From positions 1 through 64,000 of the forward strand of contig CAIZHQ010000025.1 of the NCBI GenBank assembly GCA_903932865.1: a stretch of 64,000 bases of DNA, read 5' to 3'. The first letter of the stretch is position 1. Each line of letters begins with the position of its first letter. The notes below the pieces were generated by a model. That model was not told the DNA's origin. It worked only from the letters and a program-made list of their open reading frames with translations, and did no database searches. The DNA is from an uncultured Burkholderiales bacterium. GTDB lineage: Bacteria > Pseudomonadota > Gammaproteobacteria > Burkholderiales > Burkholderiaceae_C. This document shows positions 46,436 to 56,107 of this stretch, in pieces. The translations under genes were made by a program, and so were the position numbers.

Positions 46436-46927
46436 TCAGGCTGCAGCCACAAAACTACCTGACTTGCCCCCGTGCTTTTCCAGCAGCTTCACATCGGTGA
46501 TGGTCATGCCCCGGTCCACGGCTTTGCACATGTCATAGATCGTGAGCAGGGCGACTTGCACGGCGGTGAGGGCTTCCATTTCAACGCCAGTTTGGCCGTT
46601 CACTTCGGCGGTGGCGGTGCACACCACGCTGCAAGGGGCCGACAAGACTTCAAACTCGACCGCGACCCGCGTCAGGCCAATGGGGTGACACAGGGGAATC
46701 AGGTCGCTGGTTTTTTTGGCCCCCTGAATGCCCGCGATGCGGGCAATGCCCAGCACATCTCCTTTTTTGGCCGTGCCCGACGCGATCAGTGCCAAGGTGG
46801 AGGCCAGCATCACGATACGGCCGGTGGCCACTGCCACACGCCGTGTGCTGGCCTTGTGGCCCACATCCACCATGTGGGCTTGGCCTTGGGCATCGAAGTG
46901 GGTCAGGGCGTCGTTAGAGGAGCTCAT
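46436..46927 (-). CDS. moaC: Cyclic pyranopterin monophosphate synthase MoaC
   Basis: This 163-residue protein has the MoaC signatures [37 protein letters not shown], and [23 protein letters not shown] with [23 protein letters not shown]. It acts with MoaA to make cyclic pyranopterin monophosphate, the first molybdenum-cofactor intermediate. It is divergent from the M48 protease gene. Confidence 0.96.
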   Translation of the reverse strand: MSSSNDALTHFDAQGQAHMVDVGHKASTRRVAVATGRIVMLASTLALIASGTAKKGDVLGIARIAGIQGAKKTSDLIPLCHPIGLTRVAVEFEVLSAPCSVVCTATAEVNGQTGVEMEALTAVQVALLTIYDMCKAVDRGMTITDVKLLEKHGGKSGSFVAAA

Positions 46928-47007
46928 GGCAAGACGGGCAAAAAGGGTTTACAGAAAATTGACAAGATGCGGGCATCATACGGGGCTAGAGAAGGGCTGG
47001 AGCCGCT

Positions 47008-48594
47008 TTGAAACACAAATTCCGACAACGATTTTTACCATTTGTGGTTGCCGCTGCACTGGTCAACCCCGCAGCGCACGCCCAAAGCACAGGTTTGCCG
47101 GGGCTGGGCGATGGCGAGGGCATCTCGCTGGGGGCAGAGCGGCAGCTGGGAGACCGCATTGCCCGAGAACTCTACCGTGACCCCGATTACCTGGAAGACC
47201 CCGTGCTCGATGAGTACATCCAACTGTTGTGGGCCCCGCTGATCCGGGCTGCAGCGGCTCGGGGAGAATTGTCGACCGAGTTGCAAGAGCGTTTTGCGTG
47301 GAGAATTTTGTTGGGGCGAGACCGCTCGGTCAACGCCTTTGCCTTGCCGGGCGGCTACCTCGGGGTGCACTTGGGCCTGATCGCGGTGGTGGGCTCGCAC
47401 GACGAGCTGGCCTCGGTGCTGGCACACGAATTGAGCCACGTCAGCCAGCGCCACATTGCGCGCGGCATGAGCGAACAGGCCCGCTCCACGCCCTTGCTGA
47501 TTGGGGCCATGATTTTGGGCGCCTTGGCCGCCAGCAAAAACCCGCAAACCGCCCAGGCCCTGATTGTGGGCGGGCAGGCTGCGGCCATCCAGTCGCAGCT
47601 GAGCTATTCACGCGACATGGAGCGCGAGGCCGATCGCGTGGGCTACGGCATCCTGGTCGATGCAGGCTACGACCCGCGGGGCTTTGTCGGCATGTTCGGC
47701 AAGCTGCAGCAAGCCGCGGGTCTGAACGACAACGGGGCGTTTCCTTACTTGCGCAGTCACCCTTTGACCAGCGAGCGTATCGCCGACATGCAGGCCCGTC
47801 AGCAATTGCTGACATTGAGCACCAAGCTTGGGGCTGACATGGCGCAAGCCCTGTTGTCGGCCCGTGCGCGGGTCTTGTCGCAAAACACCCCCGATGCGCT
47901 CAAGGCCTGGACTCAGGAGGCCGAGCAACCCTCGCCTCAGGACGGTCCGACCCAACGGGCGGGCAAGCTCTATGCCGGCACGCTGGCCTATCTGCAGCAA
48001 AGAAACATGGACGCTGCCGAGCGCAGTCTGCAGGCGTTGCGCGAATTGGTGAAAAAGTCAGTGCCCACAGACCCTCCCGTCCCCCAGCCCTTGGCTTCAT
48101 CAGCAGCGCTGTCGGTGGGGCGCTGGCTGAGCCTGCTGTCGGCCGAAGTGGCCATGAAGCAAGACCGCTACGAAGCCGCGCTGCAGCACTTGCTGCCCGG
48201 TGGAGCGATGCCCGAGCTGGCGCGCCCGGAGCTGATGGCTGTTGCGCAAGCCGCGCAGCGCATGCCCCAGCCTGCGTTGCAGGCGGACATCACGCGGCAA
48301 CTTCGTCAGCGGGTGTTTGTCGCCCCCCACGATGCCCAAGCCTGGAACGTGTTGGCCAGTTTGTTGTTCACGCAAGGTCAGACCTTGGCGGGCTTGCGTG
48401 CCGAGGCCGAGGCCCAAGTCGCCCGGCTCGATTGGGAAGGCGCGCTCGACCGCTTTCGGGCGGCGCAGGAGCTGGCCAAGCGCAGTCAGCTGAAAGCGGC
48501 AGACCACATCGAAGCCTCGATCGTGGACACCCGTTTGCGCGAAGTTCAAGCCCGTTGGCGTGAAGTACAAGCGCAGTTTCCGACTTCCCGTTGA
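47008..48594 (+). CDS. M48-family periplasmic metalloprotease with TPR region (BepA-like)
   Basis: A TTG start gives 528 residues. A signal peptide (KHKFRQRFLPFVVAAALVN, cleavage near AAHAQS) sends it to the periplasm. The zinc site is HELSH in SVLAHELSHVSQRH, with the downstream Glu in MEREADRVGYGIL. The C-terminal 250 residues are helical TPR-like repeats, as in BepA/YfgC, which helps outer-membrane protein assembly. No upstream partner shares the strand. Confidence 0.9.
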   Translation: MKHKFRQRFLPFVVAAALVNPAAHAQSTGLPGLGDGEGISLGAERQLGDRIARELYRDPDYLEDPVLDEYIQLLWAPLIRAAAARGELSTELQERFAWRILLGRDRSVNAFALPGGYLGVHLGLIAVVGSHDELASVLAHELSHVSQRHIARGMSEQARSTPLLIGAMILGALAASKNPQTAQALIVGGQAAAIQSQLSYSRDMEREADRVGYGILVDAGYDPRGFVGMFGKLQQAAGLNDNGAFPYLRSHPLTSERIADMQARQQLLTLSTKLGADMAQALLSARARVLSQNTPDALKAWTQEAEQPSPQDGPTQRAGKLYAGTLAYLQQRNMDAAERSLQALRELVKKSVPTDPPVPQPLASSAALSVGRWLSLLSAEVAMKQDRYEAALQHLLPGGAMPELARPELMAVAQAAQRMPQPALQADITRQLRQRVFVAPHDAQAWNVLASLLFTQGQTLAGLRAEAEAQVARLDWEGALDRFRAAQELAKRSQLKAADHIEASIVDTRLREVQARWREVQAQFPTSR

Positions 48595-48676
48595 GCCCGG
48601 TAGACTGAATCACCCTGGAGGCAGCACTGGTGATGGCTTCAGAGGCTATGATCGCCCTCCCTGCACAAGACACACC

Positions 48677-49138
48677 ATGGCCGGAATCCACATCACCGAC
48701 ATTGAAGCTGCCATCAACCACTGGCGCATCAAAAACCCCTCACCCGATGGGGTGTCGCTGCCGCCTGAGTTGCGCGCGCTGGCCGAGGTCTATGGGCTGA
48801 TGGTGTATGCGAAGCAGGACCTGGCCGACGAGTTCAGCCTGCCCCTGGCTGCGGCCGAGGCTTGGCAAGACTGGTACGCCACCACCCCCGACACGCCCTG
48901 CATTGCCATTTGCTCCACCAGCCAGGGCGACGAAACCTGCAAAGGCTGTGGCCGCAGCTTCGAAGAGGTGCAGTTGTGGACCGAAATGACCCCGGGTGAA
49001 AAACGCGGCATCTGGCACCGCATCACCATGGAGGGCAACTCTTGGCGCTTTAACCGCTATGCCGAACGCGCCGCCGAGAACCGGCGCTGGGCCAAGGCTG
49101 CGGCAGATGCACAGGTGCCGCTCGACCTCAAGCCCTGA
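48677..49138 (+). CDS. DUF3717-DUF1289 two-domain protein
   Basis: The ATG at 48677 gives 153 residues. The N-terminal 65 residues (ITDIEAAINHWRIKNPSPDG, LPPELRALAEVYGLMVY) match the DUF3717 pattern. The middle holds the DUF1289 cysteine motif TPCIAICSTSQGDETCKGCGR followed by EVQLWTEMTPGEKRGIW. DUF1289 proteins probably bind a metal, but their function is unknown. The fusion is seen in Burkholderiales. It is convergent with secF. Confidence 0.82.
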   Translation: MAGIHITDIEAAINHWRIKNPSPDGVSLPPELRALAEVYGLMVYAKQDLADEFSLPLAAAEAWQDWYATTPDTPCIAICSTSQGDETCKGCGRSFEEVQLWTEMTPGEKRGIWHRITMEGNSWRFNRYAERAAENRRWAKAAADAQVPLDLKP

Positions 49139-49146
49139 CCGGGCTT
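49130..49146. terminator. Short bidirectional terminator-like hairpin
   Basis: AAGCCC-TGACC-GGGCTT forms a 6-bp stem across the stop codon of the DUF gene, at the convergent junction with secF. The T-tail is weak. Confidence 0.4.
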
Positions 49147-50095
49147 AAACCACCGCGCCCGAGTTTTCGTCGCTCGGGTCGTTGTCTTTCTTGATGGGCT
49201 TGACCATGTCTTCGCGGCTGATGCCCAGCCACATGGCGACGGCAGCACCCACAAACACCGACGAATAAATGCCAAAGCAAATGCCAATCGTCAGCGCCAT
49301 GGCGAAGTAGTGCAGGGTCTCGCCGCCAAACAGCAGCATAGACAACACCATGATCTGGGTCGAGCCGTGGGTGATGATGGTGCGGCTGATGGTGGAGGTG
49401 ATCGCGTTGTCAATGATCTCGACCGTGTTCATCTTGCGGTAACGGCGGAAGTTCTCACGAATCCGGTCAAAAATCACCACCGACTCGTTCACCGAATAAC
49501 CCAGCACCGCCAGCACCGCCGCCAGCACCGCCAGCGAAAACTCCCACTGGAAGAAGGCAAAAAAGCCCAGGATGATGATCACATCGTGCAAGTTGGCAAT
49601 GATGGCCGAGACGGCGAATTTCCATTCGAAGCGGATGGCCAGATACAGCATGATGCCGCCCACCACAAAGGCCAATGCCTTCAGGCCGTCTTCGACCAGC
49701 TCGTCACCCACTTGCGGGCCTACAAACTCGGTGCGGCGCAGCGTGACATCCGGGTCATTGGCTTTGAGCGCTGTCAAAACCTTTTCGCTTTGCTGTGCCG
49801 AGCTCACGCCTTTTTGCGCAGGCAGTCGGATCAACACTTCGCGTGCGGAACCGAAGTTTTGCACCTGCACTTCTGAAAAGCCCAGCGTGGCCACGGTGCC
49901 ACGCACCTTTTGCAGGTCTGCGGGCTGGCTGTAGCTCACTTCCATCAAAGTGCCGCCCGTGAACTCCACCGACAGGTGCAGGCCTCGGCTGAACAGGAAA
50001 AACACCGCCAAAGCGAAAGTGATGAAGGACACCGCGTTCAGCACCAACGCGTGGCGCATGAACGGGATGTCTTTTCTGATTTTGAACAATTCCAT
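49145..50095 (-). CDS. secF: Protein translocase subunit SecF
   Basis: This 316-residue protein has six membrane segments and a large periplasmic loop. Conserved regions are VEFTGGTLMEVSYSQPAD near the N-terminus and the later block GYSVNESVVIFDRIRENFRRY. With SecD it uses the proton-motive force to help proteins leave the SecYEG channel on the periplasmic side. It starts 12 bases after secD. Confidence 0.97.
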   Translation of the reverse strand: MELFKIRKDIPFMRHALVLNAVSFITFALAVFFLFSRGLHLSVEFTGGTLMEVSYSQPADLQKVRGTVATLGFSEVQVQNFGSAREVLIRLPAQKGVSSAQQSEKVLTALKANDPDVTLRRTEFVGPQVGDELVEDGLKALAFVVGGIMLYLAIRFEWKFAVSAIIANLHDVIIILGFFAFFQWEFSLAVLAAVLAVLGYSVNESVVIFDRIRENFRRYRKMNTVEIIDNAITSTISRTIITHGSTQIMVLSMLLFGGETLHYFAMALTIGICFGIYSSVFVGAAVAMWLGISREDMVKPIKKDNDPSDENSGAVV

Positions 50096-50107
50096 GGTCT
50101 TTTCCCC

Positions 50108-51988
50108 TTAGTCGGCTTTCACCGCAGTGCCAGCCTCGGGCCGCCAGACGGTGCCGATCGACACCGATTTGAGTTTCTTTTGTCCGCCGTACCAGAGATT
50201 GACCAGGCCACGCGAGAAAAGCACAGCCGAAAACATGCTGGTCAAAATGCCGATGCAGTGCACCACCGCAAAGCCGCGCACCGGTCCGGAGCCAAAGGCC
50301 AGCAATGCGATGCCCGCAATCAAGGTGGTGATGTTGGAGTCAAAAATTGTGGACCAAGCGCGGTCGTAGCCCGCATGGATGGCCGCTTGCGGGCTGGCCC
50401 CGTTGCGCAGCTCTTCACGCACACGCTCATTGATCAACACGTTCGAGTCGATCGCCATGCCCAAAGCCAGCGCCATCGCGGCCATGCCGGGCAGGGTCAG
50501 CGTGGCTTGCAGCATCGACAAAATGGCCACCAGCAGCAGCAAATTGACCCCCAGCGCGATGCCGGAGAACAAACCGAACATGGCGTAATAAACCACCATG
50601 AAGGCCACGATCACCAGGAAACCCCAGGTCACGCTGTTGAAGCCCTTGGCGATGTTTTCGGCACCCAGGCTGGGGCCAATGGTGCGCTCTTCGATGATCT
50701 CCATCGGCGCGGCCAATGAACCTGCGCGCAGCAGCAGCGCCGTGTCGGTGGCCTCTGCCGTGGTCATGCGGCCCGAAATCTGCACGCGACCGCCGCCAAT
50801 TTCGGCGCGGATCACGGGGGCCGTGACCACTTCGCCCTTGCCTTTTTCAAACAGGATGATGGCCATGCGCTTGCCCACGCTCTCGCGTGTCACATCCTTG
50901 AAGATGCGGGCGCCCTTGGCGTCCAGCGTCAGGTTGACCACGGGCTCTTGGGTCTGGCTGTCAAAGCCAGGTTGGGCGTCGGTCAGGTTGTCACCCGTGA
51001 GCACCACCTGCTTTTTGACGATCAGGGGGCGGCCATCGCGCTCCATGTAGCGCTCGGTGCCGAAGGGCACCAGGCCGCCGGCTTGCTCAGCCGCACGCGC
51101 TTCGGTGCTTTCGTCGACCATGCGCACCTCAAGGGTGGCGGTGCGGCCCAGAATGTCTTTCGCCTTGGCCGTGTCCTGCACGCCAGGCAACTGCACCACG
51201 ATGCGGTCCAGGCCCTGTTGCTGAATCACCGGCTCGGCCACGCCCAGCTCGTTGATCCGGTTGTGCAGCGTGGTGATGTTTTGCTTGAGTGCCTGCTCTT
51301 GCACCTTGCGGGCGGCTTCGGGCTTGATGCTCACCACCAGGCTGAAGTCGGCACCATTGTTCACTTCGCGCGATTGCAGATCGGCAAACTGGTCGGTGAT
51401 CAAGCGCTTGGCAACGTCTTGCTGCTGCGCATCGCGCACGCGGATTTCGATGTTCTGGCCATTGCGTGAAATGCCACCATGGCGAATGTCTTTTTCGCGC
51501 ATCGTGCTGCGCAAGTCTCCAGTGAGGGATTCCAGCCGCTGGGTCAGCGCCGCCTGCATGTCGACCTGCAGCATGAAGTGCACGCCACCGCGCAAATCCA
51601 GGCCCAAGTACATGGGCGAAGCGTGCAAGGCGGTCAGCCAAGCGGGTGAGCGCGAGACCAGATTCAAAGCGACCACGAATTGCGGGTCTGTGGCATCGGG
51701 AATCAGGGCCTTCTGAATGGCATCCTTGGCCTTGAGTTGCTGGTCGGTGTTGTCGAACCGGGCGCGGATCGAAGTACTTTCGAGCAACACACTTTTGGGC
51801 GTGGTGCCGGCTGACTTGAGCGCGTCTTCGACCTTTTGCAGGGTGGACGTGTCCACTTTGATGGTGGCCTTGGCCGATGACACCTGAACCGCAGGGGCCT
51901 CACCAAAAAAATTGGGGAGGGTGTAGACCACCCCCAGCAGCAATGCGACGACCAGGATCACGTACTTCCAGACCGGATAACGGTTCAT
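50108..51988 (-). CDS. secD: Protein translocase subunit SecD
   Basis: This 626-residue protein has an N-terminal membrane helix (YVILVVALLLGVVYTLPNFF), a large periplasmic part starting with LGLDLRGGVHFMLQVD, and a C-terminal five-helix bundle with GMAIDSNVLINERVREEL. It works as a SecDF complex in the inner membrane. It lies between yajC and secF in the standard order. Confidence 0.97.
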   Translation of the reverse strand: MNRYPVWKYVILVVALLLGVVYTLPNFFGEAPAVQVSSAKATIKVDTSTLQKVEDALKSAGTTPKSVLLESTSIRARFDNTDQQLKAKDAIQKALIPDATDPQFVVALNLVSRSPAWLTALHASPMYLGLDLRGGVHFMLQVDMQAALTQRLESLTGDLRSTMREKDIRHGGISRNGQNIEIRVRDAQQQDVAKRLITDQFADLQSREVNNGADFSLVVSIKPEAARKVQEQALKQNITTLHNRINELGVAEPVIQQQGLDRIVVQLPGVQDTAKAKDILGRTATLEVRMVDESTEARAAEQAGGLVPFGTERYMERDGRPLIVKKQVVLTGDNLTDAQPGFDSQTQEPVVNLTLDAKGARIFKDVTRESVGKRMAIILFEKGKGEVVTAPVIRAEIGGGRVQISGRMTTAEATDTALLLRAGSLAAPMEIIEERTIGPSLGAENIAKGFNSVTWGFLVIVAFMVVYYAMFGLFSGIALGVNLLLLVAILSMLQATLTLPGMAAMALALGMAIDSNVLINERVREELRNGASPQAAIHAGYDRAWSTIFDSNITTLIAGIALLAFGSGPVRGFAVVHCIGILTSMFSAVLFSRGLVNLWYGGQKKLKSVSIGTVWRPEAGTAVKAD

Positions 51989-52058
51989 AAAGACTCGCGT
52001 AAAGAATATAAAAAGGGGGCCTTGACAGCCAAGACCCCATAGACAAAGCCAGAAAGAA

Positions 52059-52391
52059 TTACTTCAAAGTGCCTTTGGGCAGCACTTGCACCACGGCGCT
52101 GCGCTGCATCTGCACTTCCACGCCAGTGGCCAGCTCGATGCCCACATAGGCGTCGCCCAGCTTGCTCACTTTGCCAATAAAGCCGCCAGCGGTCACCACT
52201 TCGTCGCCCTTGGCCAGCGCATCGATCATGGCGCGGTGCTCTTTTTGCTTCTTCATTTGGGGACGAATCATCACGAAATACAGCACCACAAACATCAGCA
52301 GCAGCGGCAGCATGCTCATCAAAGTGGACTGCATGTCGCCACCAGAGGCGGCGGCAGGAGCGGTTTGGGCAAAAGCAGAAGAAATGAACAT
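52059..52391 (-). CDS. yajC: Preprotein translocase accessory subunit YajC
   Basis: The start [18 protein letters not shown] at 52391 gives 110 residues, with one membrane helix ([27 protein letters not shown]) and the small cytoplasmic fold [14 protein letters not shown]. It associates with SecDF. It is the first gene of the yajC-secD-secF operon. Confidence 0.95.
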   Translation of the reverse strand: MFISSAFAQTAPAAASGGDMQSTLMSMLPLLLMFVVLYFVMIRPQMKKQKEHRAMIDALAKGDEVVTAGGFIGKVSKLGDAYVGIELATGVEVQMQRSAVVQVLPKGTLK

Positions 52392-52565
52392 GGGAACTCC
52401 ACTGAAAGTCAAATTCGGGTTGTGCGGGTGACGCTTTTGCGTCCTGCGGGCGAAGCCGCCATTGTATGCGGCGCTATGATCACTTCCAAAAGCCCCGTCT
52501 GCACAGGGTCAGGCCCTCAAATCGCCCCTCTCAAGTGCCCGCCAGACCCTCCAAAGGAGACCGAT

Positions 52566-53207
52566 ATGCCTGCTGACCACGCCCAATCACACGGCCATGA
52601 CCATGACCACGAGCACAGCGCCTTGGGCGAGATGGACCTGCGCGTGCGCGCCTTGGAAACCCTGCTGACGCAAAAAGGCTACCTCGACCCTGCCGCCGTC
52701 GACCGCATCATTGAAACCTACGAGGTGCATGTGGGCCCGCACAACGGCGCCAAAGTGGTGGCGCGCGCCTGGGCCGACCCCACTTTTAGGGACTGGCTGC
52801 TGAAGGACGCCACCGCCGCCATCGCCTCGATGGACTACACCGGCCGCCAAGGCGAGCACATGGTGGCCGTGCCCAACACCCCCGACACGCACAACATGGT
52901 GGTCTGCACCCTGTGCAGCTGCTACCCCTGGCCCGTTTTGGGCCTGCCCCCGGTTTGGTACAAAAGCGCCGCTTACCGCTCGCGCGCCGTCATCGAGCCG
53001 CGTGCCGTGCTGGCCGATTTTGGTGTCACACTGCCCGAGGACCAAAACATCCGCGTCTGGGATTCCACCGCCGAAGTGCGTTATTTGGTGTTGCCCGAAC
53101 GGCCCGCAGGCACCGAAGGCTGGAGCCAGGAGCAACTGGCAGCAGTGGTGACCCGCGACGCCATGATCGGCACCGGCTTGGCCTTGAATCCACAGGTGGC
53201 GGCATGA
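52566..53207 (+). CDS. nthA: Nitrile hydratase alpha subunit, cobalt type
   Basis: The ATG at 52566 after AAAGGAGACC gives 213 residues. The metal-binding motif [11 protein letters not shown] has Thr at the position that marks the cobalt type (iron enzymes have VCSLCSC). The two later cysteines are normally oxidised to sulfinic and sulfenic acids. It hydrates nitriles to amides together with the beta subunit. The N-terminus is His/Asp-rich ([14 protein letters not shown]), which may bind metal. It overlaps the beta gene by four bases. Confidence 0.95.
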   Translation: MPADHAQSHGHDHDHEHSALGEMDLRVRALETLLTQKGYLDPAAVDRIIETYEVHVGPHNGAKVVARAWADPTFRDWLLKDATAAIASMDYTGRQGEHMVAVPNTPDTHNMVVCTLCSCYPWPVLGLPPVWYKSAAYRSRAVIEPRAVLADFGVTLPEDQNIRVWDSTAEVRYLVLPERPAGTEGWSQEQLAAVVTRDAMIGTGLALNPQVAA

Positions 53208-53881
53208 ACGGCTTGCACGACATGGGCGGCCTGCAAGGTTATGGCCCGGTTCACATCGAAGCCAACGAACCGCTGTTTCATGGCGAGTGGGAGCGCCGCG
53301 CGCTGGGCGTGACGGTGGCCATGGGCGCCAGCGGCCTGTGGAACATCGATCTGGCCCGCTCGGCCCGCGAATCCCTGCCTCCGCTGGACTACGTGCAAGG
53401 CCCGTACTACGCCATCTGGACCAAGGCGCTGCAAAAGCTGCTGATCGAGCGCGGCCTGATCACCGAGCAGGAACTGACCCAATGCCAGCCCATCACGCCC
53501 CCGGTGGCCGGTGTGCGTGTGCTGCAAGCCGCCCAAGTTGACGCGGCTTTGGCCAAAGGCAGCCCAACCGACCGCCCCAGCACCCAAGCACCGCGCTTTG
53601 CCCTGGGCCAGCGCGTGCGCGCCCTGAACCTCAACCCCCAAGGCCACACCCGCTTGCCGCGTTATGTGCGCGGCCATGTGGGCACCGTGGTGCTGCATCA
53701 CGGCAGCCACGTTTTGCCCGACCAGCATGTGAACAAGATGCTGCCGCCTTTTGATGGCACGGCCGAGCACCTGTACACCGTGGTGTTTGATGGCACCGAA
53801 CTGTGGGGCCCCCAGGCCGAAGCCGGGCACCAGGTGAGCGTGGACGCCTGGGAGTCTTATCTGGAAGCGGTCCCCTCTTGA
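53204..53881 (+). CDS. nthB: Nitrile hydratase beta subunit
   Basis: This 225-residue protein starts [16 protein letters not shown], the hallmark of the beta subunit, and ends with the SH3-like C-terminal barrel ([22 protein letters not shown]). The conserved arginines that contact the modified cysteines lie in the expected regions. It overlaps nthA (ATGA) and is followed 11 bases later by the accessory gene. Confidence 0.95.
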   Translation: MNGLHDMGGLQGYGPVHIEANEPLFHGEWERRALGVTVAMGASGLWNIDLARSARESLPPLDYVQGPYYAIWTKALQKLLIERGLITEQELTQCQPITPPVAGVRVLQAAQVDAALAKGSPTDRPSTQAPRFALGQRVRALNLNPQGHTRLPRYVRGHVGTVVLHHGSHVLPDQHVNKMLPPFDGTAEHLYTVVFDGTELWGPQAEAGHQVSVDAWESYLEAVPS

Positions 53882-53892
53882 TCGCCGCCCTC

Positions 53893-54294
53893 ATGAACAC
53901 CGCCATCCAAGACCTGAACGACCTGGCCCGCGCCTGCGGCGACGGCTTTCCCATGCCCGCCACCGCCAACAACGGCGCCGTTTTTGAAGAACCCTGGCAA
54001 GCCCACGCCTTTGCCATGACCTTGCAGCTGCACGACAAAGGCGTCTTCACCTGGCCCGAATGGGCCGCTGCCTTGACCCACGAAATTCGTGCGGGCCAAG
54101 TGCGCGGTGAGGCCAACGACGGCAGTCTGTATTACACGCACTGGCTCAACGCACTGGAACAACTGGTGATCGAACGCCAACTGGGCACGCCCGATGAAAT
54201 CCATGATTTGGAACATGCGTGGGCCGACGCCGCCGAGCGCACGCCGCACGGCCAGCCCATCGTGCTGGATGTCGAAGAAAGAGGCGCCATTTGA
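53893..54294 (+). CDS. Nitrile hydratase accessory (activator) protein
   Basis: The start MNTAIQDLNDLARACGDGFP at 53893 gives 133 residues. The pattern FEEPWQAHAFAMTLQLHDKGVFTWPEWAAAL followed by YYTHWLNALEQLVIERQL matches the activators of cobalt nitrile hydratase, which share a fold with the N-terminal part of the beta subunit and deliver metal. It ends at a TTGA overlap with the transporter gene. Confidence 0.9.
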   Translation: MNTAIQDLNDLARACGDGFPMPATANNGAVFEEPWQAHAFAMTLQLHDKGVFTWPEWAAALTHEIRAGQVRGEANDGSLYYTHWLNALEQLVIERQLGTPDEIHDLEHAWADAAERTPHGQPIVLDVEERGAI

Positions 54295-55169
54295 ACCTGC
54301 GTTTGTGGGCCATGTTGGCCTTGTTGGTCAGCTTGGTGTCTTTGGCGGTTGGCACCTCGTTTGCCAAAAGCCTGTTCCCTGCTTTGGGCGCTGAGGGCAC
54401 CACCACTTACCGTTTGGTCTTTGCCACCGTGATGCTGATGGCCGTGTTCAGGCCTTGGCGTCGCAAGTGGGTTTGGGCCGACGCTTTGCCCCTAGGCCTT
54501 TACGGCGTCACGCTGGGCGTGATGAACCTGTTGTTTTACAGCGCCATCAAGACCATCCCCTTTGGCGTGGCGATCGCCATCGAGTTCATTGGTCCGCTGG
54601 GTGTGGCCGTCTGGACTTCCAAAAAAGCCAGCGACTGGCTCTGGGTGTCGCTGGCCATCGTGGGCCTGGCGCTGCTGCTGCCTTTGCCCGGGGGCGATGC
54701 GGCCACAGCGCTCGACCCCTTGGGCATGTTTTTCGCGTTCACAGCGGGCATTTGTTGGGCGCTTTACATCGTGTTCGGCCAGCGCGTAGCGCTGCGCTAT
54801 GGGGCCATGGCCACGCCCATGGGCTTGCTCGCTGCCGCCTTGGTGGTGGCCCCGGTGGGCATTTTTCATGCGGGCGCCGCCTTGCTCGACCCGCGCTGGC
54901 TGGTCGCGGGGCTGGCGGTGGCTTTGCTGTCGAGCGCCATCCCCTATGCACTGGAGATGTTCTCGCTGAACCACCTGCCCAAAAACACCTTCAGCATTTT
55001 GCTCAGCCTGGAGCCCGCCGTGGGCGCACTGGCGGGCTGGCTGGTGCTGTCCGAACACCTGACGCTGCTGCAAGGGGTGGCCATTGCGCTGGTGATGACC
55101 GCCTCCATGGGGACGGCCTGGTCGGCGGGTCAGGACAGGCGGGTCACACCCGGCAGCGGGCAAGCGTAA
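54291..55169 (+). CDS. EamA/RhtA-type membrane transporter
   Basis: A TTG start overlapping the accessory stop (TTGA) gives 292 residues; an ATG at 54312 is the alternative. There are about ten hydrophobic helices in two EamA halves, with ALYIVFGQRVALRYG and PYALEMFSLNHLPKNTFSILLSLEPAVGAL typical of RhtA-like exporters. Tight coupling to the nitrile hydratase genes suggests export or import of a nitrile, amide or amino acid. Its last 40 bases overlap the convergent oxyR end. Confidence 0.87.
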   Translation: MNLRLWAMLALLVSLVSLAVGTSFAKSLFPALGAEGTTTYRLVFATVMLMAVFRPWRRKWVWADALPLGLYGVTLGVMNLLFYSAIKTIPFGVAIAIEFIGPLGVAVWTSKKASDWLWVSLAIVGLALLLPLPGGDAATALDPLGMFFAFTAGICWALYIVFGQRVALRYGAMATPMGLLAAALVVAPVGIFHAGAALLDPRWLVAGLAVALLSSAIPYALEMFSLNHLPKNTFSILLSLEPAVGALAGWLVLSEHLTLLQGVAIALVMTASMGTAWSAGQDRRVTPGSGQA

Positions 55170-56092
55170 ATCGCGTTGCGCACCGCTGCAATGGCTTCGT
55201 AGCGGGTGTAGCTGCGCCGCCAGGCCAATACCACGCGGCGCGTGGGTGGCTTGCCGCCCGCCGGGTCGACGATGGGCAAGTAGCGAACGGGCGATTCGTG
55301 CCGCCCGCCCGAGCGCTTGTGCACGGGCTTGAGATCGGGCACCGACATGCGCGGCACCAGGGTCACGCCCATGCCTGCGGCCACCATGTGTTTGATGGTC
55401 TCCAGCGATGAGCCTTCAAAAGTCTTGCGGATGCCATCGGTCTGGCTCGCATAGCGCGCAAATTCGGGGCACACCTCCAGCACGTGGTCGCGAAAGCAGT
55501 GGCCCGTGCCCAGCAGCAGCATGGTCTCGTTTTTCAGTTGTTCGGGCGTGATGAACGCCTCTTTGGCCAGCGGATGGTTCAGTGGCAGGGCTGCCATGAA
55601 GGTCTCGTCGTACAGCGGCGCAATGGCCAGGCCCGACTCGGGGAAAGGCTCGGCCAAGATGGCGCAATCAAGCTCACCCGTGCGCAGCATCTCCAGCAAA
55701 CGCACGGTGAAGTTCTCCTGCAGCATCAACGGCATTTGCGGGATGTCGGTGATGATTTGGCGTACCAGATCGGGCAGCAAATACGGCCCGATGGTGTAGA
55801 TCACGCCCAGCCGCATGGTGGTGGCCAGCGGGTCTTTGCCGCGCTTGGCGATCTCCTTGATCTCGGCAGCCTGCTCCAGCACGCTTTGCGCTTGGCGCAC
55901 GATTTCTTCACCCAAGGAGGTGACCGAGACTTCGCTGGCGCTGCGTTCAAACAGCTTGACCTCCAGCTCCTCTTCGAGCTTTTTGATGGCCAGTGACAGT
56001 GTGGGTTGCGACACAAAGCAGGCCTCGGCCGCTTTGCCAAAATGCTTTTCGCGGGCCACAGCCACGATGTATTTGAGTTCGGTCAGGGTCAT
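55130..56092 (-). CDS. oxyR: Hydrogen-peroxide-sensing LysR regulator OxyR
   Basis: This 320-residue LysR-family protein has an N-terminal HTH (LKYIVAVAREKHFGKAAEACF, SQPTLSLAIKKLEEEL). The OxyR redox pair sits in GTGHCFRDHVLEVCPEF, with the two cysteines spaced as in the peroxide switch. Oxidation forms a disulfide and turns on catalase and peroxidase genes. It stands next to recG, an order common in betaproteobacteria. Its 3' end overlaps the transporter gene tail to tail. Confidence 0.93.
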   Translation of the reverse strand: MTLTELKYIVAVAREKHFGKAAEACFVSQPTLSLAIKKLEEELEVKLFERSASEVSVTSLGEEIVRQAQSVLEQAAEIKEIAKRGKDPLATTMRLGVIYTIGPYLLPDLVRQIITDIPQMPLMLQENFTVRLLEMLRTGELDCAILAEPFPESGLAIAPLYDETFMAALPLNHPLAKEAFITPEQLKNETMLLLGTGHCFRDHVLEVCPEFARYASQTDGIRKTFEGSSLETIKHMVAAGMGVTLVPRMSVPDLKPVHKRSGGRHESPVRYLPIVDPAGGKPPTRRVVLAWRRSYTRYEAIAAVRNAIYACPLPGVTRLS

Positions 56093-56107
56093 GGGGGTAT
56101 TGGAACA

